Source: Chimonanthus salicifolius
Taxonomy: Eukaryota > Streptophyta > Magnoliopsida > Laurales > Calycanthaceae
Assembly (NCBI GenBank): GCA_013350335.1
Contig: CM023539.1
Span: forward strand, 27,707,043-27,771,042
DNA: 64,000 nucleotides
Reading direction: 5' to 3'
This document shows positions 1 through 11,626 of the stretch, piece by piece. The position numbers were made by a program, and so were the translations under genes. Numbering within the stretch: the first letter of the stretch is position 1; every line of letters begins with the position of its first letter. The notes beneath the pieces are model-generated. The model was not told the origin of the DNA. It did not search any database and saw only the letters and a program-made list of their open reading frames with translations.

Positions 1-1448
1 AACATGAAAACCAAGCCATCTCTTACATGGTCTAGACCCTTGTCAAATTCGGCCATAGCATGGCCAAATTATGACATTCAAATCCATGCTTTCAATCTTT
101 CCAAAGTATGTATCTTAAACCTCCAAAATCAGTCCTATACTTGCATGGTTTAAATCTTACAAAACCATCAAGATTAACCATAATATTTCATGGGGTTCGG
201 CCATCCAAAGTGGCCGAACCCTATGTCCATGTTTTCCATCTAATTGGGCATAAAAAAATCATACTTTAACCCTTGATAGATTTGACCATCACATGGCCGA
301 ATCATGTCTTATTTTACCCATTTTATTAAACATAAATCAATGGGAAAAACTTACCACTTTCCTTTGCCTTTTGCTATTGACTTTTAATCCTTGCTTCCTT
401 AACTCCTTGCTGGTTGTATGCTTTAATTTTTGGTACCAAAAGCTCTGCTGTTCCAGCCAAGAAGAACAACGAATTGGAGAGAGGAGAGAGGGAGAGAGAG
501 ATGAGGAAAGTCTTAGGCTTTGCAATGATAAATTGGCCAAGTGATGGTGTTCATTGGTTTTGTATTTCAGCCATCAACACCCCTCCACTTCCTCATCAAC
601 TCATGCACAAAACGATGGGCACTGGGTGCCCTCCAAGGTACCCCTTGGCAGCTACCCATGCAGCCATACAGCTTCCCAAGCAACTCACCTCAAACCCATG
701 TATTTACATTTAATATTCACCATGGAACTCACCAAAACAAGTCCCCAACGTGTGGGACTTGTTTTGGTTGGTTTGAGGCCAGCCAACCTCTTCCAGTTCC
801 CATTAGATTCACTGATTTACAGCCCCTTCAATTTCCCTTTTGACTCACCCAACTCAAGATCATTTAAATTTCCATTTCAACTCACCCAACTCACATACTT
901 AATGCATTTCATTTAATGCACATGAGTTGACTCATAACTTGATTTAATTCCAACTCACCTCAGTCCCATTCGACTGATTTGACTCGTGTTTTAGCTCCCT
1001 TGAGGGTTCACACGGTCAACAATAGTCAACTCGACCCGTTGGGTCCACTTTTAGCTCCTTGACCCGTTTTTTACTCCATGACCCAATTATGGGTATTTTG
1101 GTCATTTGTAATCAGTTTTTGCATATGGGTCAGGCCTACCCATTTCTTCTCTACTTGATTTCCAATCAAATAAGCTTGACCCCATTTAATTTAAATTCAC
1201 AAAACGGTCAAATCATCCTTTTTGACCCGATGGGTCCCATTTGGGCCCTTTGACCCATTTAGCCATTTTTGACCCAAATGATGAAAATTACCCAACCAAT
1301 CAAACTTAACATTCATAATATGCTCATATGATTTTAATTTGAGCAATGGGCCCCACTATTTCCTTTCTTAACATCACAAAATAATTAATTTAACAACTCA
1401 GGGGCATTTTGGTAATTTTCCATTTCATTGAAAAATTGGGGTGTTACA
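1..1448 (-). mobile_element. Partial chromovirus LTR, family C4 (outer end)
   Basis: The segment ends at 1448 with ggggtgttaca, the reverse complement of an LTR start TGTAACACCCC. Its last ~1.2 kb closely matches the right end of the C4 LTR at 59.3-60.6 kb, including the runs of tttgaccca and the gggccccactattt block. Since N-element sequence, not a polypurine tract, follows at 1449, this is the outer boundary of a minus-strand LTR: either a solo LTR or the 5' LTR of an element running off the left edge. One clear GGTTCGGCCAT hairpin lies at 194-220. No coding region is supported here; short open frames are chance. Confidence 0.85.
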
Positions 1449-3605
1449 TCTCCTAAGGAATAGTGGTTTGGACTCAAGGATTTTTTTGGTGGTTGAAGAC
1501 CAATCTTTAGTTGTCTCTTTTTTCAGCATGGTTGTAGGGGAAGTGCTAACCAAGGCTTTTTCGAACACTAAATCTCTCCAACACCGTGACACCCTTACTT
1601 CTGGAAGTGAGAGAAGCAAAATCCTTATGTTTCTCCGGCGAGATTTCGCTCCGGGAGGTCCTAACTTCTAACCTAGGGCACGGGAGGGTAGGAGAAAATC
1701 GCTAAAGCTCAGCGGGAGGAGAAACGACATTTCAAAATGTTCTGTCTTTTTCGCAAAAAGAGACTTTTTAACTTACTCTTTCTGATTTACCTACCGGTCG
1801 TGACCAACGGCCTGTCTGTGTTGACATGTAGATGTGTATCGATCTATCTCCCTTTGCAGTTTTCCCCTTTTCAAACAGTCATCTTAAATCCAACAGTGTC
1901 GACCTGTCTATTCCTCCGACTAGTCTATCCTTCGACATGGGTTTCACAATGAAGGAAGACTGGGTATGTGTATGTGTGTTTTCTTGTGATGTTCATGGTT
2001 CTTCAACCTTTGTTAATACACCTTTTAATGCCAGTGACGATACATACATTCACACCGTGTCTCTGCCATTTGAAGATTCGATTCACCCTTCTAAATGTAG
2101 GAACAAACCATGGATTACAGATCTCTTTTTTTATTCAAATTAATCCAAGATTTTTGGACACATTTAATTCACCAATTTAAGTATATTGTCCAAGTGTGTG
2201 ATGTCATAAGATACGGCATTTACAGATTTTAGCAAGGCAAGACATTTATGGACATAATTCATTCCACATAATTTACAGATTGATGTACATTGAAATGAAC
2301 ACATAAAGCACATTAGTCATACAATCATTTCTTGGTTTGAATACAGCACACAGGAATGAGGTATGACCCTACACACACAGCTCTTATGCCTTTTATCATG
2401 TTATTACCCAAAACATGATAAAATATTTTACCATTCTTTCAAAGGAGCTTTAGTTCCTTAAAAAGAGCTGCTACTTAAATGGATTATTCAATCATTACTT
2501 TTGGTTGGTCACACCAAAATAAAATATCCATTTAATTGACATAGAGCATGTTTCATTCACATGGGATTCACAAGTTTTGGAGCCTCGGAATGAAATGACA
2601 CTGTGTATGTGTATTAGACCAGTTTCAATCACATACATACCCTATGCATGAGGTAATGCACACACTACATTCATTTCCTAAATATGCACAAATCACATGG
2701 CATATGAAATGAAATGAGATAAGTATATTCCAATACAAGAGTGCATACCAACATGTACATACAAGTATCTTGTATAAAATTAATCCAACAATTAAACAAG
2801 AACATGGATTAAAAACAAGATACATGATGATTCCAATACATGTTTGAAATGTGGTACCAACAGTGATATCCCTTCACACATTTGAACCTAACATTGTGAG
2901 ACTTGGAATCTAACTTCACAATCCAGTGTTGGCCTTTCCTCAAATCTGGTTTTAATTTTGGGTGCCCTCCCATTTGATTTTATAGTTCATATTCCAGATT
3001 TTGTACCATTATGTTGGTCTTTAAACATCTCGGTACACGGCCTTATAGGACACTTGGAGATTACTACTTCTTCAAGTTCTTTTTTCTCCATTCTATTTTT
3101 CTTTTAGAGGATATAGCTTGGACTTTTTCAATGGATGAATTTAATCAATCACCTGTATTTTCAACACACAAATTGATCGATAGGTGATGTTATCCATTGG
3201 GCTAAAAGAGGCGATTTTTCAGTGGATTCTTTCAGCCTTTTTTGTTGTTTCATGTCTTTTAAATATTTTGATAGCATATCATGAAACAACATTGATGAAT
3301 GCTACATATGTTTGGTTTACGTGCATAGCCAATTCATCACTAGTCCAAGCAATTTTGGTCTTTGGGCTGAGAGGTCACGGAAGTTGAAGATTTATCCAAT
3401 ACCTCTTTCATAGGCACAAACCACTTTCTATTCACCTTTTTCCAACTATGGTTTTATGGTGAAAACATTTTATAGTCCTTCATTCCATTTTTCATCAAAA
3501 ACAAGTCTTGGAAATATCATGGCTTTTTGTTATTGCCATTGTTCTAGCATGGATCAACTCGGATGGTTAGATCATTTCTCAAGAGCACTAGGCTCTGATA
3601 CCAAT
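1449..3605 (-). mobile_element. N-left internal region (5' part)
   Basis: Reading leftward from the primer site at 3592-3603, this is the leader and degenerate 5' coding part of a minus-strand N element. It is homologous to 9496-10386 plus 45095-46380 (opposite orientation) and to 24.5-28.4 and 42.3-43.2 kb (same orientation). No RT, integrase or protease motif is visible. The part nearest the primer site (about 3180-3560) has broken frames resembling those after 9540. The C4 LTR at 1-1448 cuts the element off on the left. Confidence 0.8.
3592..3603 (-). promoter_or_regulatory. Primer binding site of N-left (initiator Met tRNA)
   Basis: The sequence gctctgatacca is the reverse complement of TGGTATCAGAGC, the usual plant initiator-Met-tRNA primer site. 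It lies 2 bp inside the LTR end at 3606, which fixes 3606-5507 as the 5' LTR of a minus-strand element. Confidence 0.9.
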
Positions 3606-5507
3606 TGAAAGTTCCCATTTTCAATGTGCTAGAACATCGTGATTGACCCTAAAGAGAGGGTGAATAGGTCAATCCCATTTTTAATGGTGTTTACAAATTT
3701 CTTGATTATTTGAAGTGCAACGGATTGTTTAGTCAAGAGATTTATTTAATGTAACAATTTCATTGATCGATCACACTAAGATAATGACCTTTTGCATAAA
3801 GTTTGATTATCAATGATTGTGCACAATGTGTAGAGTAAGATAATCAATATGCAAAGCGATGTGTGTTAAGAAGAGTATTTAAAAATTAAATACAAACACA
3901 CATAGATCAAGCACCATAAGACCATTTTAAAGTGGTTTGGTTAGCCAACCTACATCCACTATTAGGACTCGTTCAACCTTGAGCTATCCTCAAAATCCAC
4001 TAAGTGGGGACTTACACCCTCACAATTAGAGTAGGAATTGCACCTCACTCAATCGGCTGCGAATTTCACCCACACTGTCGAATAGGAATTCCACCTATCC
4101 ATTTGGCCGGGAGTTCCACCCACCTCTATGCCGGAGATACCGCTCTAGAATTTTTTATAGTGGTTCCAGGGTACATCCCCTTAATCCACTTCGGAACAAA
4201 GGTTTTAAAGAAAATTAAAACCAAGAAGCACTTGCCTTTGAAGCTCTTTCTCCTGATGTGTGCTTCTTCAAGATCGTACCCACTGTGTGCCGACGCTCTT
4301 CCTTGTAGCCTCCGGTGAGCAATAACAATCCAAGGTGTCAAGGAAACTGGTTCTACCAAAGGTTTCCTAGTTTAGGGTTATCTCATCCTCAGTTTCAAAC
4401 TCAATCCTCAGATTGGTTGTTTATGAGTTTTTCATCATCCTTCTTCTCTCTCTCTCTCCCAACTCAATCCATTTGATTGGATGTATTTGATTCCCCTAGT
4501 ACAAGCACGCGAGAGAGATTGATCCTTCTGTTGGCCCTTGTTTAAGCTCACTGATAAAGAAGAGGGTCCAACTGATCCGTCTGCAGGATACCAACTGGTT
4601 GCATAAAGATTGTTTTATATAGCGAAGGCAACCAGTTGAAGTAACGGTAATGTACCGGCAAGTCGGTCGCACCGAGAGGTTGGTGACTAGAAATGTTACC
4701 GTTACAATTTCGACTGTTGAGCATTAATTGCACTCCCAACGGTAATATTCTTTTCCAGTCGACATGTCGTTATCGCCGATGGGTCGACACTTATGGTACC
4801 GAGAGGTCGGTCCATACAAGAGGCTCGTGCTAGTGCAAAACATGTTTGGCAGTAATTTCCACTTTGGAAACCTGTTATACAAAAAGACTTGTCGTCCATT
4901 ACAGAGGGGTCGGTCCTGGTACTCTCGATTGGTCTTTGATTGTCGATATGTCTGTGTCTTCGAGAGTCCATATGAGTTCAAGGTTTTAGAAATCTAGATC
5001 TTGATCGACAAGTCGTTGACCACGAGGAATCAGTCTTTCAGCGAGGGGTCGGTGCATACGAGACTCTTGATCAGAGGCAAATCCAGAATGACAATTTAAT
5101 GTTCCAGAACCTAATGTCATTCGAGTCAACTAGTCTTTGACCATGATGGGTCGATCCTGACTTCACCGAGGGGTCGGTGAGATAAGACTGGTCAAGCTGA
5201 TTGTGAAACCAAATACATATTTTCAAGTTGGATTCCAATTCACTATCAACTTTCCTCACTAGGCTTCATATGATTTTAACCATTTGTTCTTCTAAGCTTA
5301 GGGATAGTCTTATCTAAGGTGTGGATGCCACCTAAAGTCATCTATGGCCATAATATTGTTTTGTCATTGCCATAATGATGAGCTTCAATCCGGTGGAGCA
5401 TGATCTTTACTCTTGGTCATCTTGGGTCTTCAAGCTTCCGGCAAGTGCTTCTTTCCGAGTCATGGAATTGACAAACATAGGGTCTTGGCCAAGCCAAGCC
5501 ACTAACA
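3606..5507 (-). mobile_element. 5' LTR of N-left (1.9 kb)
   Basis: On the minus strand it runs TGTTAGTGGC...ACTTTCA, 1902 bp. It matches the N LTRs at 7595-9495, 43241-45094 and 48136-49945. It carries repeated GACC..CGGT palindromes (4.6-5.2 kb) and four related ggaattcc blocks (about 4030-4120). The outer edge joins the H integrase at 5508; the first five flanking bases are tccat, but the partner target duplication would lie left of the window. Confidence 0.92.
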
Positions 5508-6610
5508 TCCATGATCACGCCTGTGGAGGGCATTTCAATGCTAGAAAAACCACTGAAAAGGTTTTACAGTGTGGATTTTTTTGGCCCTCCATGTTCAGAG
5601 ATACCCATACCTATTGTGTCATATGCAAAAGATGCCAAAAATTAGGTAGTCTGTCTCGTAGAAATATGATGCCACTAAACCCAATCTTACCAGTCGAACT
5701 TGTTGATGTTTGGGGTATCGATTTCATGGGGCCATTTCCTAATTCTTTTGGGCGTCTTTATATTCTAGTAGGAGTTGACTACGTCAACAAGTGGGTCGAA
5801 ACAATGGCACGTAAAACCAACGATCACAAGGTTGTTATCAACTTCATCAAAGAAAACATCTTCTCTAGATTTGGAATTCCAGGTATCATCATTAGTGACA
5901 GGGTAAACAACTTTTTAACCACCCATTCAATAAACTGTTAAAATCATATGGGGTGTTACATAAAATTGCTATTCCTTATCATCCGCAAATTAGTGGTCAA
6001 GTGTAAATTTTGAATAAAGAGATTAAGCACATTCTTGAGAAGACAGTCAATCACAGTAGGAAAGACTAGTCTTCCAGACTCATTGATGAGCTATGGGCAT
6101 ATCAAACTGCCTTTAAAACGCCCATAGGCATGTCTCCCTGCAGATTGGTTTATGGGAAGGCCTATTATCTGCCAATAGAGTGAGATCACAAAGCATTTTG
6201 GGCTATCAAACGTTGTAATCTTGCTCTAGACTCTGTTGGACAATAGAGAAAGCTCCAGCTTGCTGAGCTGGAAGAATTGAGAAATGAGGCATATGATAGT
6301 GCAAAGAGATACAAGGACAGAATGAAAACCTTTCATGACATACGCATCTTGAGAAAATCATTCCCTGTCGGTCAGAAGGTCTTGTTGTATAACTCTCGAT
6401 TGCATCTTTTTTCTGGAAAATTGAAATCCTAGAGGACAAGTCCATATTTTGTTCATTTTGTTTTACCACACGAAGTAGTACAGATCAAGCATCCTAAGAA
6501 TGGTCATATTTTGAAAATCAATGGTCAAAGATTGAAACCATTCTTAGATTTTGGAAAACCTGAGGGAGAAGTTGAGATTCTATGTGAAGATCCTGTTCAC
6601 CATGATTGAT
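5508..6610 (+). pseudogene. Athila/Tat-type Ty3 integrase remnant (element H)
   Basis: The frame starting inside 5375-5941 reads an HHCC zinc domain (residues HACGGH, then CKRC), the first catalytic Asp in VWGIDFMGPFP and the second in IIISDR. After the stop at 5939-5941 the same family continues in broken frames: IPYHPQISGQV, then a stop where the catalytic Glu should be, then [42 protein letters not shown] and the SGQV...EIK.ILEKTV spacing are typical of the Athila/Tat lineage rather than chromoviruses, and no chromodomain follows. Upstream pol is not in the window because N-left is inserted at 5507/5508. A pseudogene; lineage by motif memory, not by search. Confidence 0.85.
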
Positions 6611-7181
6611 ATGAAAATCCATTCACCAAGATCCATCTACCCAACCACCCTACCCATTTCACTCATCCACCTCTTTACCCAGACCCACCTACCCATCTGT
6701 CTATGATTGAGTTGGTCTGAGTCTAGGTTTTCATTAAGTCAGTCTAGCATTTCATGCACATTTCAAGGTACGTCAAAACCCGATTGTTCATTATCTAAAA
6801 TATCTCTTCTTTTACACCTGATCACTGCAAATTAGGGAACATTGAAAGGAATGTTCAATTTAAGCTTGGGGTACTGAGGTCATATATTATTCATCTAAGT
6901 CATATATCATCCATTTAAAAAAAAATTAGGAGAGAGTAAGTTCAAACTGAGACCCCTTAAAAAAACATTCAGCATCCATCATCCATCTTTGTGTTTGTGA
7001 CCAACAGACGTTAAAGAACTGGATAGCAGTCATACATGTAGATGGTCGAGTTTTAATGTTCGCACTGTGTCTGCCTAGAACACAAGTTCCCCCAGAGTTG
7101 TGTAGGAAAATAATTTCCTTAGCTATGAGGGTGAGGAAACTGGAAATCCAAGAGGAACAACCCAGACCTCTTTGTAGTTGA
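6611..7181 (+). other. Post-integrase region of H
   Basis: No convincing coding sequence. A purine/pyrimidine track aatttaagcttgggg at about 6860 resembles the tract often seen downstream of pol in Tat/Athila elements. A short A-run follows near 6919. A broken frame read upstream of 7179 (rich in Glu, Gln and Arg) leads into the next small ORF. Confidence 0.5.
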
Positions 7182-7454
7182 AGCACTCTGGCTGCAAAAA
7201 GAAAAGCTAAGAGGCTAGCAATCTGTCACAAATGTGGACGTAGAAATTGTAATGGAACAATATTTGATCAAGGAGCCTGTTGTGTGACAGCAGTAAGGAA
7301 TAGACCTGTAAACACGAATAGGCACATACTTTTGGATGTAGTCAAAGGTAGAGTAGGTGCAGAAAGACTGAGACGCCTTGAACTCCAAAGAAATGTTGAT
7401 TTTCTCTTGTCGGCCTATAAACGTCTTGACAATTTGACGGTAAACGAGTCATAA
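7182..7454 (+). CDS. Small cysteine-bearing ORF of unknown function in H (likely broken)
   Basis: Open from the TGA at 7179-7181 to the TAA at 7452-7454, 90 codons, with no obvious own ATG near its start. The reading contains a basic stretch (KRKAKRLA), then CHKCGRRNC and a CC pair 17 residues later, then a charged helical tail (RLRRLELQRNVDFLL). The C-x2-C-x4-C spacing suggests a small zinc-binding protein but I do not recognise the family. It lies between integrase and the probable 3' LTR of H, where Athila/Tat elements can carry extra ORFs. Stops just upstream suggest it is the surviving end of a longer ORF. It might still be chance, though the Cys pattern and basic N-terminus argue mildly against that. 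Confidence 0.4.
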   Translation, partial: STLAAKRKAKRLAICHKCGRRNCNGTIFDQGACCVTAVRNRPVNTNRHILLDVVKGRVGAERLRRLELQRNVDFLLSAYKRLDNLTVNES

Positions 7455-7594
7455 TCTTACTTAGACAAAAATAGGCAGAATCATTTTTACAGAAGAATAA
7501 GTGAGGACTGAGACTTCTTGGGGCTTAAATACTGTCAATTTTAGTTTAAAGAAGATTGCATGTGTCTTGACGATCTGATGTAAAAGGAGTCACA
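7455..7594. other. H non-coding segment up to the N-plus insertion
   Basis: AT-rich with a short purine run near 7520. It ends in tcaca (7590-7594), the left copy of the N-plus target duplication. Removing N-plus joins it to 49951 without a visible break. Confidence 0.6.
7590..7594. repeat. Target site duplication of N-plus, left copy
   Basis: tcaca immediately precedes the LTR start TGTTAG at 7595. The identical five bases follow the LTR end at 49945. Confidence 0.85.
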
Positions 7595-9495
7595 TGTTAG
7601 TGCCCCAGCTTGCCAAGTCCCTAAGTTTGTCAATTGCATGACTCGGGAAGAAGCACTTGCTAGAAGCTTGAAAACTCAAGGTGATCAAGAGTGAAGATCA
7701 TGCTCAACCAGATTGACGCTCATCGTTACGGCAATAACAAAGTAGGTATTTGGTCATAGATGACTTTAAGTGGTACCCACACCTTAGGAGGACCATTCCT
7801 AGGCTTAGCTGAACAAATAGTAAAATCATGAAACAGCCTAGAGGGGAAGCTGGACAGTAAATTGGAAGCAAACATGGAAATATGAATTAAAGTTCATTGT
7901 CAGCTCGACCAGTCGTTCTCACCGACCCCTCGGTGGAGACAGGATTGACCCATCGTGGTAAAAAACTAGTCGGCCAGATTGACAAAGGTTCTGGATCATA
8001 GAACCGTCATTCTGGTATGCCTCTGATCGTGAGTATCGTATGCACCGACCCCTCGGTGAAATACAGAAATGACCCCTCATGGTCAACGACTCTTCGATAA
8101 ATAATTAAGAGTTCCGGAACTTAGAACTCAGGTGGACTCTCGAGAAAATAGACATATCTGTAATATAGACCGGTCAAGAGTACCAGGACCGACACCTTGA
8201 TAAAGGGTGACAGGTCGGTCTAGGTAAGACTAGTTTCTATACTTGAAATTCTGTCAGCATGGTGTTGCCCCAGACCGAGTCTCTCGTATGTTCCGACCTC
8301 TCGGTGCCATGACTGCCGACCCATCGGTAACACAGACCCGTCGGTCAGATAAAAATTGTGCCGTTGAAAGTGCATTTAATGCTCAATGGTTGGGTAGTTG
8401 AATGGTAATATTTTTAGTCACCGACCCCTTGATACGCCCGACCTGTCGGTACTAGACTGTCCCGAAAAACTGGTTGCCTTCTCTATAAATACTAATCCTT
8501 GTGCAACCAGTTGTACATCCTTTGGAAAATCCAATGGACCCTCATCATTATCAGTGAGCTTAAACAAGGGTCAACAAAAGGATCACTCTCTCTTTTGTGC
8601 CTACACTTGGAAAATCTAATACAACCAATCATATGGATTGAGTTTGTGAGAGAGAGAGAGAGAGGGAAAAGGATAAACAACTAGGATAGATATCGGTAGA
8701 ACGAATTTCCTAGTCACCCTCAAATTGTGATTGCTCTACGACGGCTACAAGGCGGAGCGTCGGCAAACATTTAGTGGATCTTGGAGAAGCACACATAACC
8801 GAGAAAGTGCTTCAAAGACAAGTGCTTCTTGGTTTTAATTTTAAAAACTTTATCCCGTGAAAGTGGATTAAGGATGCTTGGCTCCAGAATCACTATAAAA
8901 AAATCTAGAGCGTAGTCTTTGGCACATGTCGTGGGTGGAATTCCCAGCCAAATGAATAGGTGGAATTCCTATTCTATATGTTGTGGGTGAAATTCCCAGC
9001 CGATTGAGTAAGGTGGAATTCCTATTCTAATTATGAGGGTGTAAGTCCCCACTTAGTGGATTTGGGGATAGCTCAAGATTGAGAGTACTAACAGTGGATG
9101 TAGGATGGCTAACCGAACCATTATAAATTTCGTCTTATGGTCTTTGATCATTGTGTGTTTGTGTATTAGAATTTGAGCACTCTTCTCAGTACACATCAAT
9201 TTGCATTTTATTATCTTTATTTATACATTGTGTACAAGCATATATAATCAAGCAATATGTAAAGCTTTCTAAACTTAGAGTGATTATTTAAGAAATTATA
9301 AACAATTTATCACACTAAACAAATCTCTTGATTAATATTGACATTCCACTGCACTTAAATTTTAAACAATCAAGAAATTTGTGAGCACCATGGAAACTGG
9401 GATTGACCTATCAACACCCCCCCCCCCCCTTCTCTCCCCAACTCCTTCCTTCCTCTAGGGTCAATAGTGTTCAAGCACCAAGGGACGAACTTTCA
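7595..9495 (+). mobile_element. 5' LTR of N-plus (1.9 kb)
   Basis: TGTTAGTGCC...GAACTTTCA, 1901 bp, followed 2 bp later by a tRNA primer site. It is full-length compared with 3606-5507. The middle (7.9-8.5 kb) has a series of GACCCCTCGGTG-like palindromes; 8935-9030 has four ggaattcc units; a run of 13 or more C lies near 9418-9430, just before the tctctccc stretch. The small open frames inside are not supported as genes. Confidence 0.93.
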
Positions 9496-9497
9496 AT

Positions 9498-9509
9498 TGG
9501 TATCAGAGC
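9498..9509 (+). promoter_or_regulatory. Primer binding site of N-plus
   Basis: TGGTATCAGAGC, complementary to the 3' end of initiator Met tRNA, 2 bp after the LTR end. It defines 7595-9495 as a 5' LTR on the plus strand. Confidence 0.93.
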
Positions 9510-10386
9510 CTCGTGCTCCTCATAAAAGATCTAACCATTCGAGTTGATCTGTGTTAGAACAATGGCTTTGAGAGAAAGCCATGATATTTCCAAACCTCAA
9601 TTTGTGATAAAAATGTAAAGCAATCTTGAAAAACTTTAAATGTTTTATCAATAAATATGTTTGGAAATATGTGAAAAGAAAGTCGTCTAAACCTATGGAA
9701 AAGGTATTTGATAAACATTCAACTTCCATGACCACTCAGCCCAAAGACCAAATAGTTTGGACTAGTGCTGAAATGACTATGCACTTTAATCAAACACTAG
9801 TAGCATTCATCAGGTTTGTTTCATAATATGTTTTTAAAGATATTTTAAAAAAAATGAAACAACAAAAAAAGGCTGAAAGAATTCACAAAAAATTACCTAT
9901 TCTAACCCAATGGATGACATCACCTATCATGATCAAATTGTGTACTGAAACAATAGGTGACTGACTACAGTTCATCCATTGAAAAAGCCCAAGCTAAATC
10001 CCCTAGAGAAGAAAAGGATGGAGTAAACGAACTTGATGAAGATAGTGACCTCCAAGTATCCTATAGGGCCATGTACCAAAATGTTTTCCTCGTATGTTAG
10101 GTCAACATAGTGGTACAAAATCTGGAGTGTTGAATACAAAGTCAAATGAGAAGGTACCCAAGATTAAAACTAGATTTGATAAAAGGCCATTACTGAATTG
10201 TGGACTTAGATTCCAAGTATCACAATGTTATGTTCAAATGTGTAAAGGGCTACCATTGTTGGTATCACATTTGAAACATGTTTTTGGAATCACCTGTGTA
10301 TTTTACCTTAAATCCATGTTCTTGTTTGATTGTTTGATTGATCTAATGTAAAATACTCATGTGTACATGTAGGTTTGCACTATAGT
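9510..10386 (+). mobile_element. N-plus internal region, 5' part
   Basis: Leader and degenerate coding region. An ATG at 9561 opens briefly (MALRESHDISKPQF) then breaks. Further fragments (ETMKQQKR-like, then LAQWMTSPI-like) are shared with the N-left copy at 3180-3300 read in reverse. No enzyme motif. The region stops at 10386, where N-minus is inserted, and continues at 45095. The bases before the break (atagt, 10382-10386) pair with gtagt at 45095-45099. Confidence 0.8.
10382..10386. repeat. Target site duplication of N-minus, left copy
   Basis: atagt before the minus-strand LTR edge at 10387; gtagt follows the other edge at 45094. Four of five bases agree. The N-internal consensus read across the two flanks is continuous (…gcactnt-agt-attggaatatac…), as expected for one insertion. 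Confidence 0.75.
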
Positions 10387-10927
10387 TGAAACTCCCTTTC
10401 TCAAGATGCTAGAACAACGCGATTGACCCTAGAAGGGGGATGAATAGGTCAATCCGAGTTTCCATGGTGTTTACAAATTTCTTGATTGATTTAAGTGCAG
10501 CGAAACATAAATCAAGAGATTTGTTTAGTGTTATAGATTATTTACAATTTCTTTAAACGATCACACTAAGATTATGGCCCTTTATATTGCTTGATTATCC
10601 ATGCTTGTGCACAACGTGTAAAATAAGATAATCAACATGCAAAGTGACATGTGTTGAGAAGAGTACTGAAATACTAAAATACAAACACACAAAGATCAAA
10701 CACCATAAGACTAATTTAAAGTGGTTCGGTTAGCCAACCAACATCCACTGTTAGGACTAACTCAACCTTGAGTTATCCCAAAATCTACGAAGTGGGGACT
10801 TACACACCCACAATTAGAGTAGAAGTTCCACCTCACTCAAACGGTTACGAATTTCATCCACCACTGTAGAATAGGAATTCCACCTATCCATGTGGTTGGG
10901 AATTCCACCCACCACTTTGCTAGAGAC
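10387..10927 (-). mobile_element. 3' LTR of N-minus, first 541 bp
   Basis: Begins tgaaactccc, the reverse of an N LTR end, with no primer site on its left, so this is the outer edge of a minus-strand element. Homologous to 43241-43790. It is cut at 10927 by C1-full; the rest of this LTR is not found on the far side and seems to be deleted. Confidence 0.82.
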
Positions 10928-11626
10928 TATAACACCTCGGATTTTCAATTTAATATTTTGTATAAAAATTATCCATTTAATTGATGAATATGAGATATAG
11001 ATCTTATTTGGATAAAGAATTGGGCCATGACCCTATTAGGACCCAATTAATTGTGGAATTAGTTTTATAAAAATTAAATGGGTTTGAATTAATTTAGTGA
11101 TGCATATTTAGTGATCATTTAATTAAAAGATTATGCATGGCCGAATTTTAGATAATAAATATATAGGTTATGCGCATGGATTAGTATCCAAGGAAACTAT
11201 CTAATTTAAATAGAGATAGGATTAAGGGACGGTTCTTAAATAAGGAAGTGAGGTCGACACTCACTAAACAAGGAAAGCTGCACACGGCATGGGCTAAATA
11301 AGTCTTAGTCGTGTGGGGTTTTTATTAAAAGGGAAAGACAGGGGACGCATGGATTAAGGGATGGAGTAGCTATCTTAAGCAGTTTCTAAATTTGGATTAA
11401 GAGGAAGATTATAGAAGGGCGAGAGGGATAAGGCTCACGGTTTTACAACCCTTAGCCGAATTTTATTCCATCTCTCTCAATTGTTGATTTTCGGCTACAG
11501 CAAGGAGAAAAAGAAGGCAGCCATCAAGAAGAAGAAGAAAGAGGCTAAGGAAAGAAGAAAGATTGGAAGAGCAAGAAAAGGTTGGTATTCTTATTTGATA
11601 ATTTATTTTGAAATAAAGAACCATAG

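Noticed and set aside
3606..5507. N-left LTR as an independent solo insertion
   Set aside because: A good primer site and N internal sequence directly adjoin it on the left, so it is a 5' LTR.
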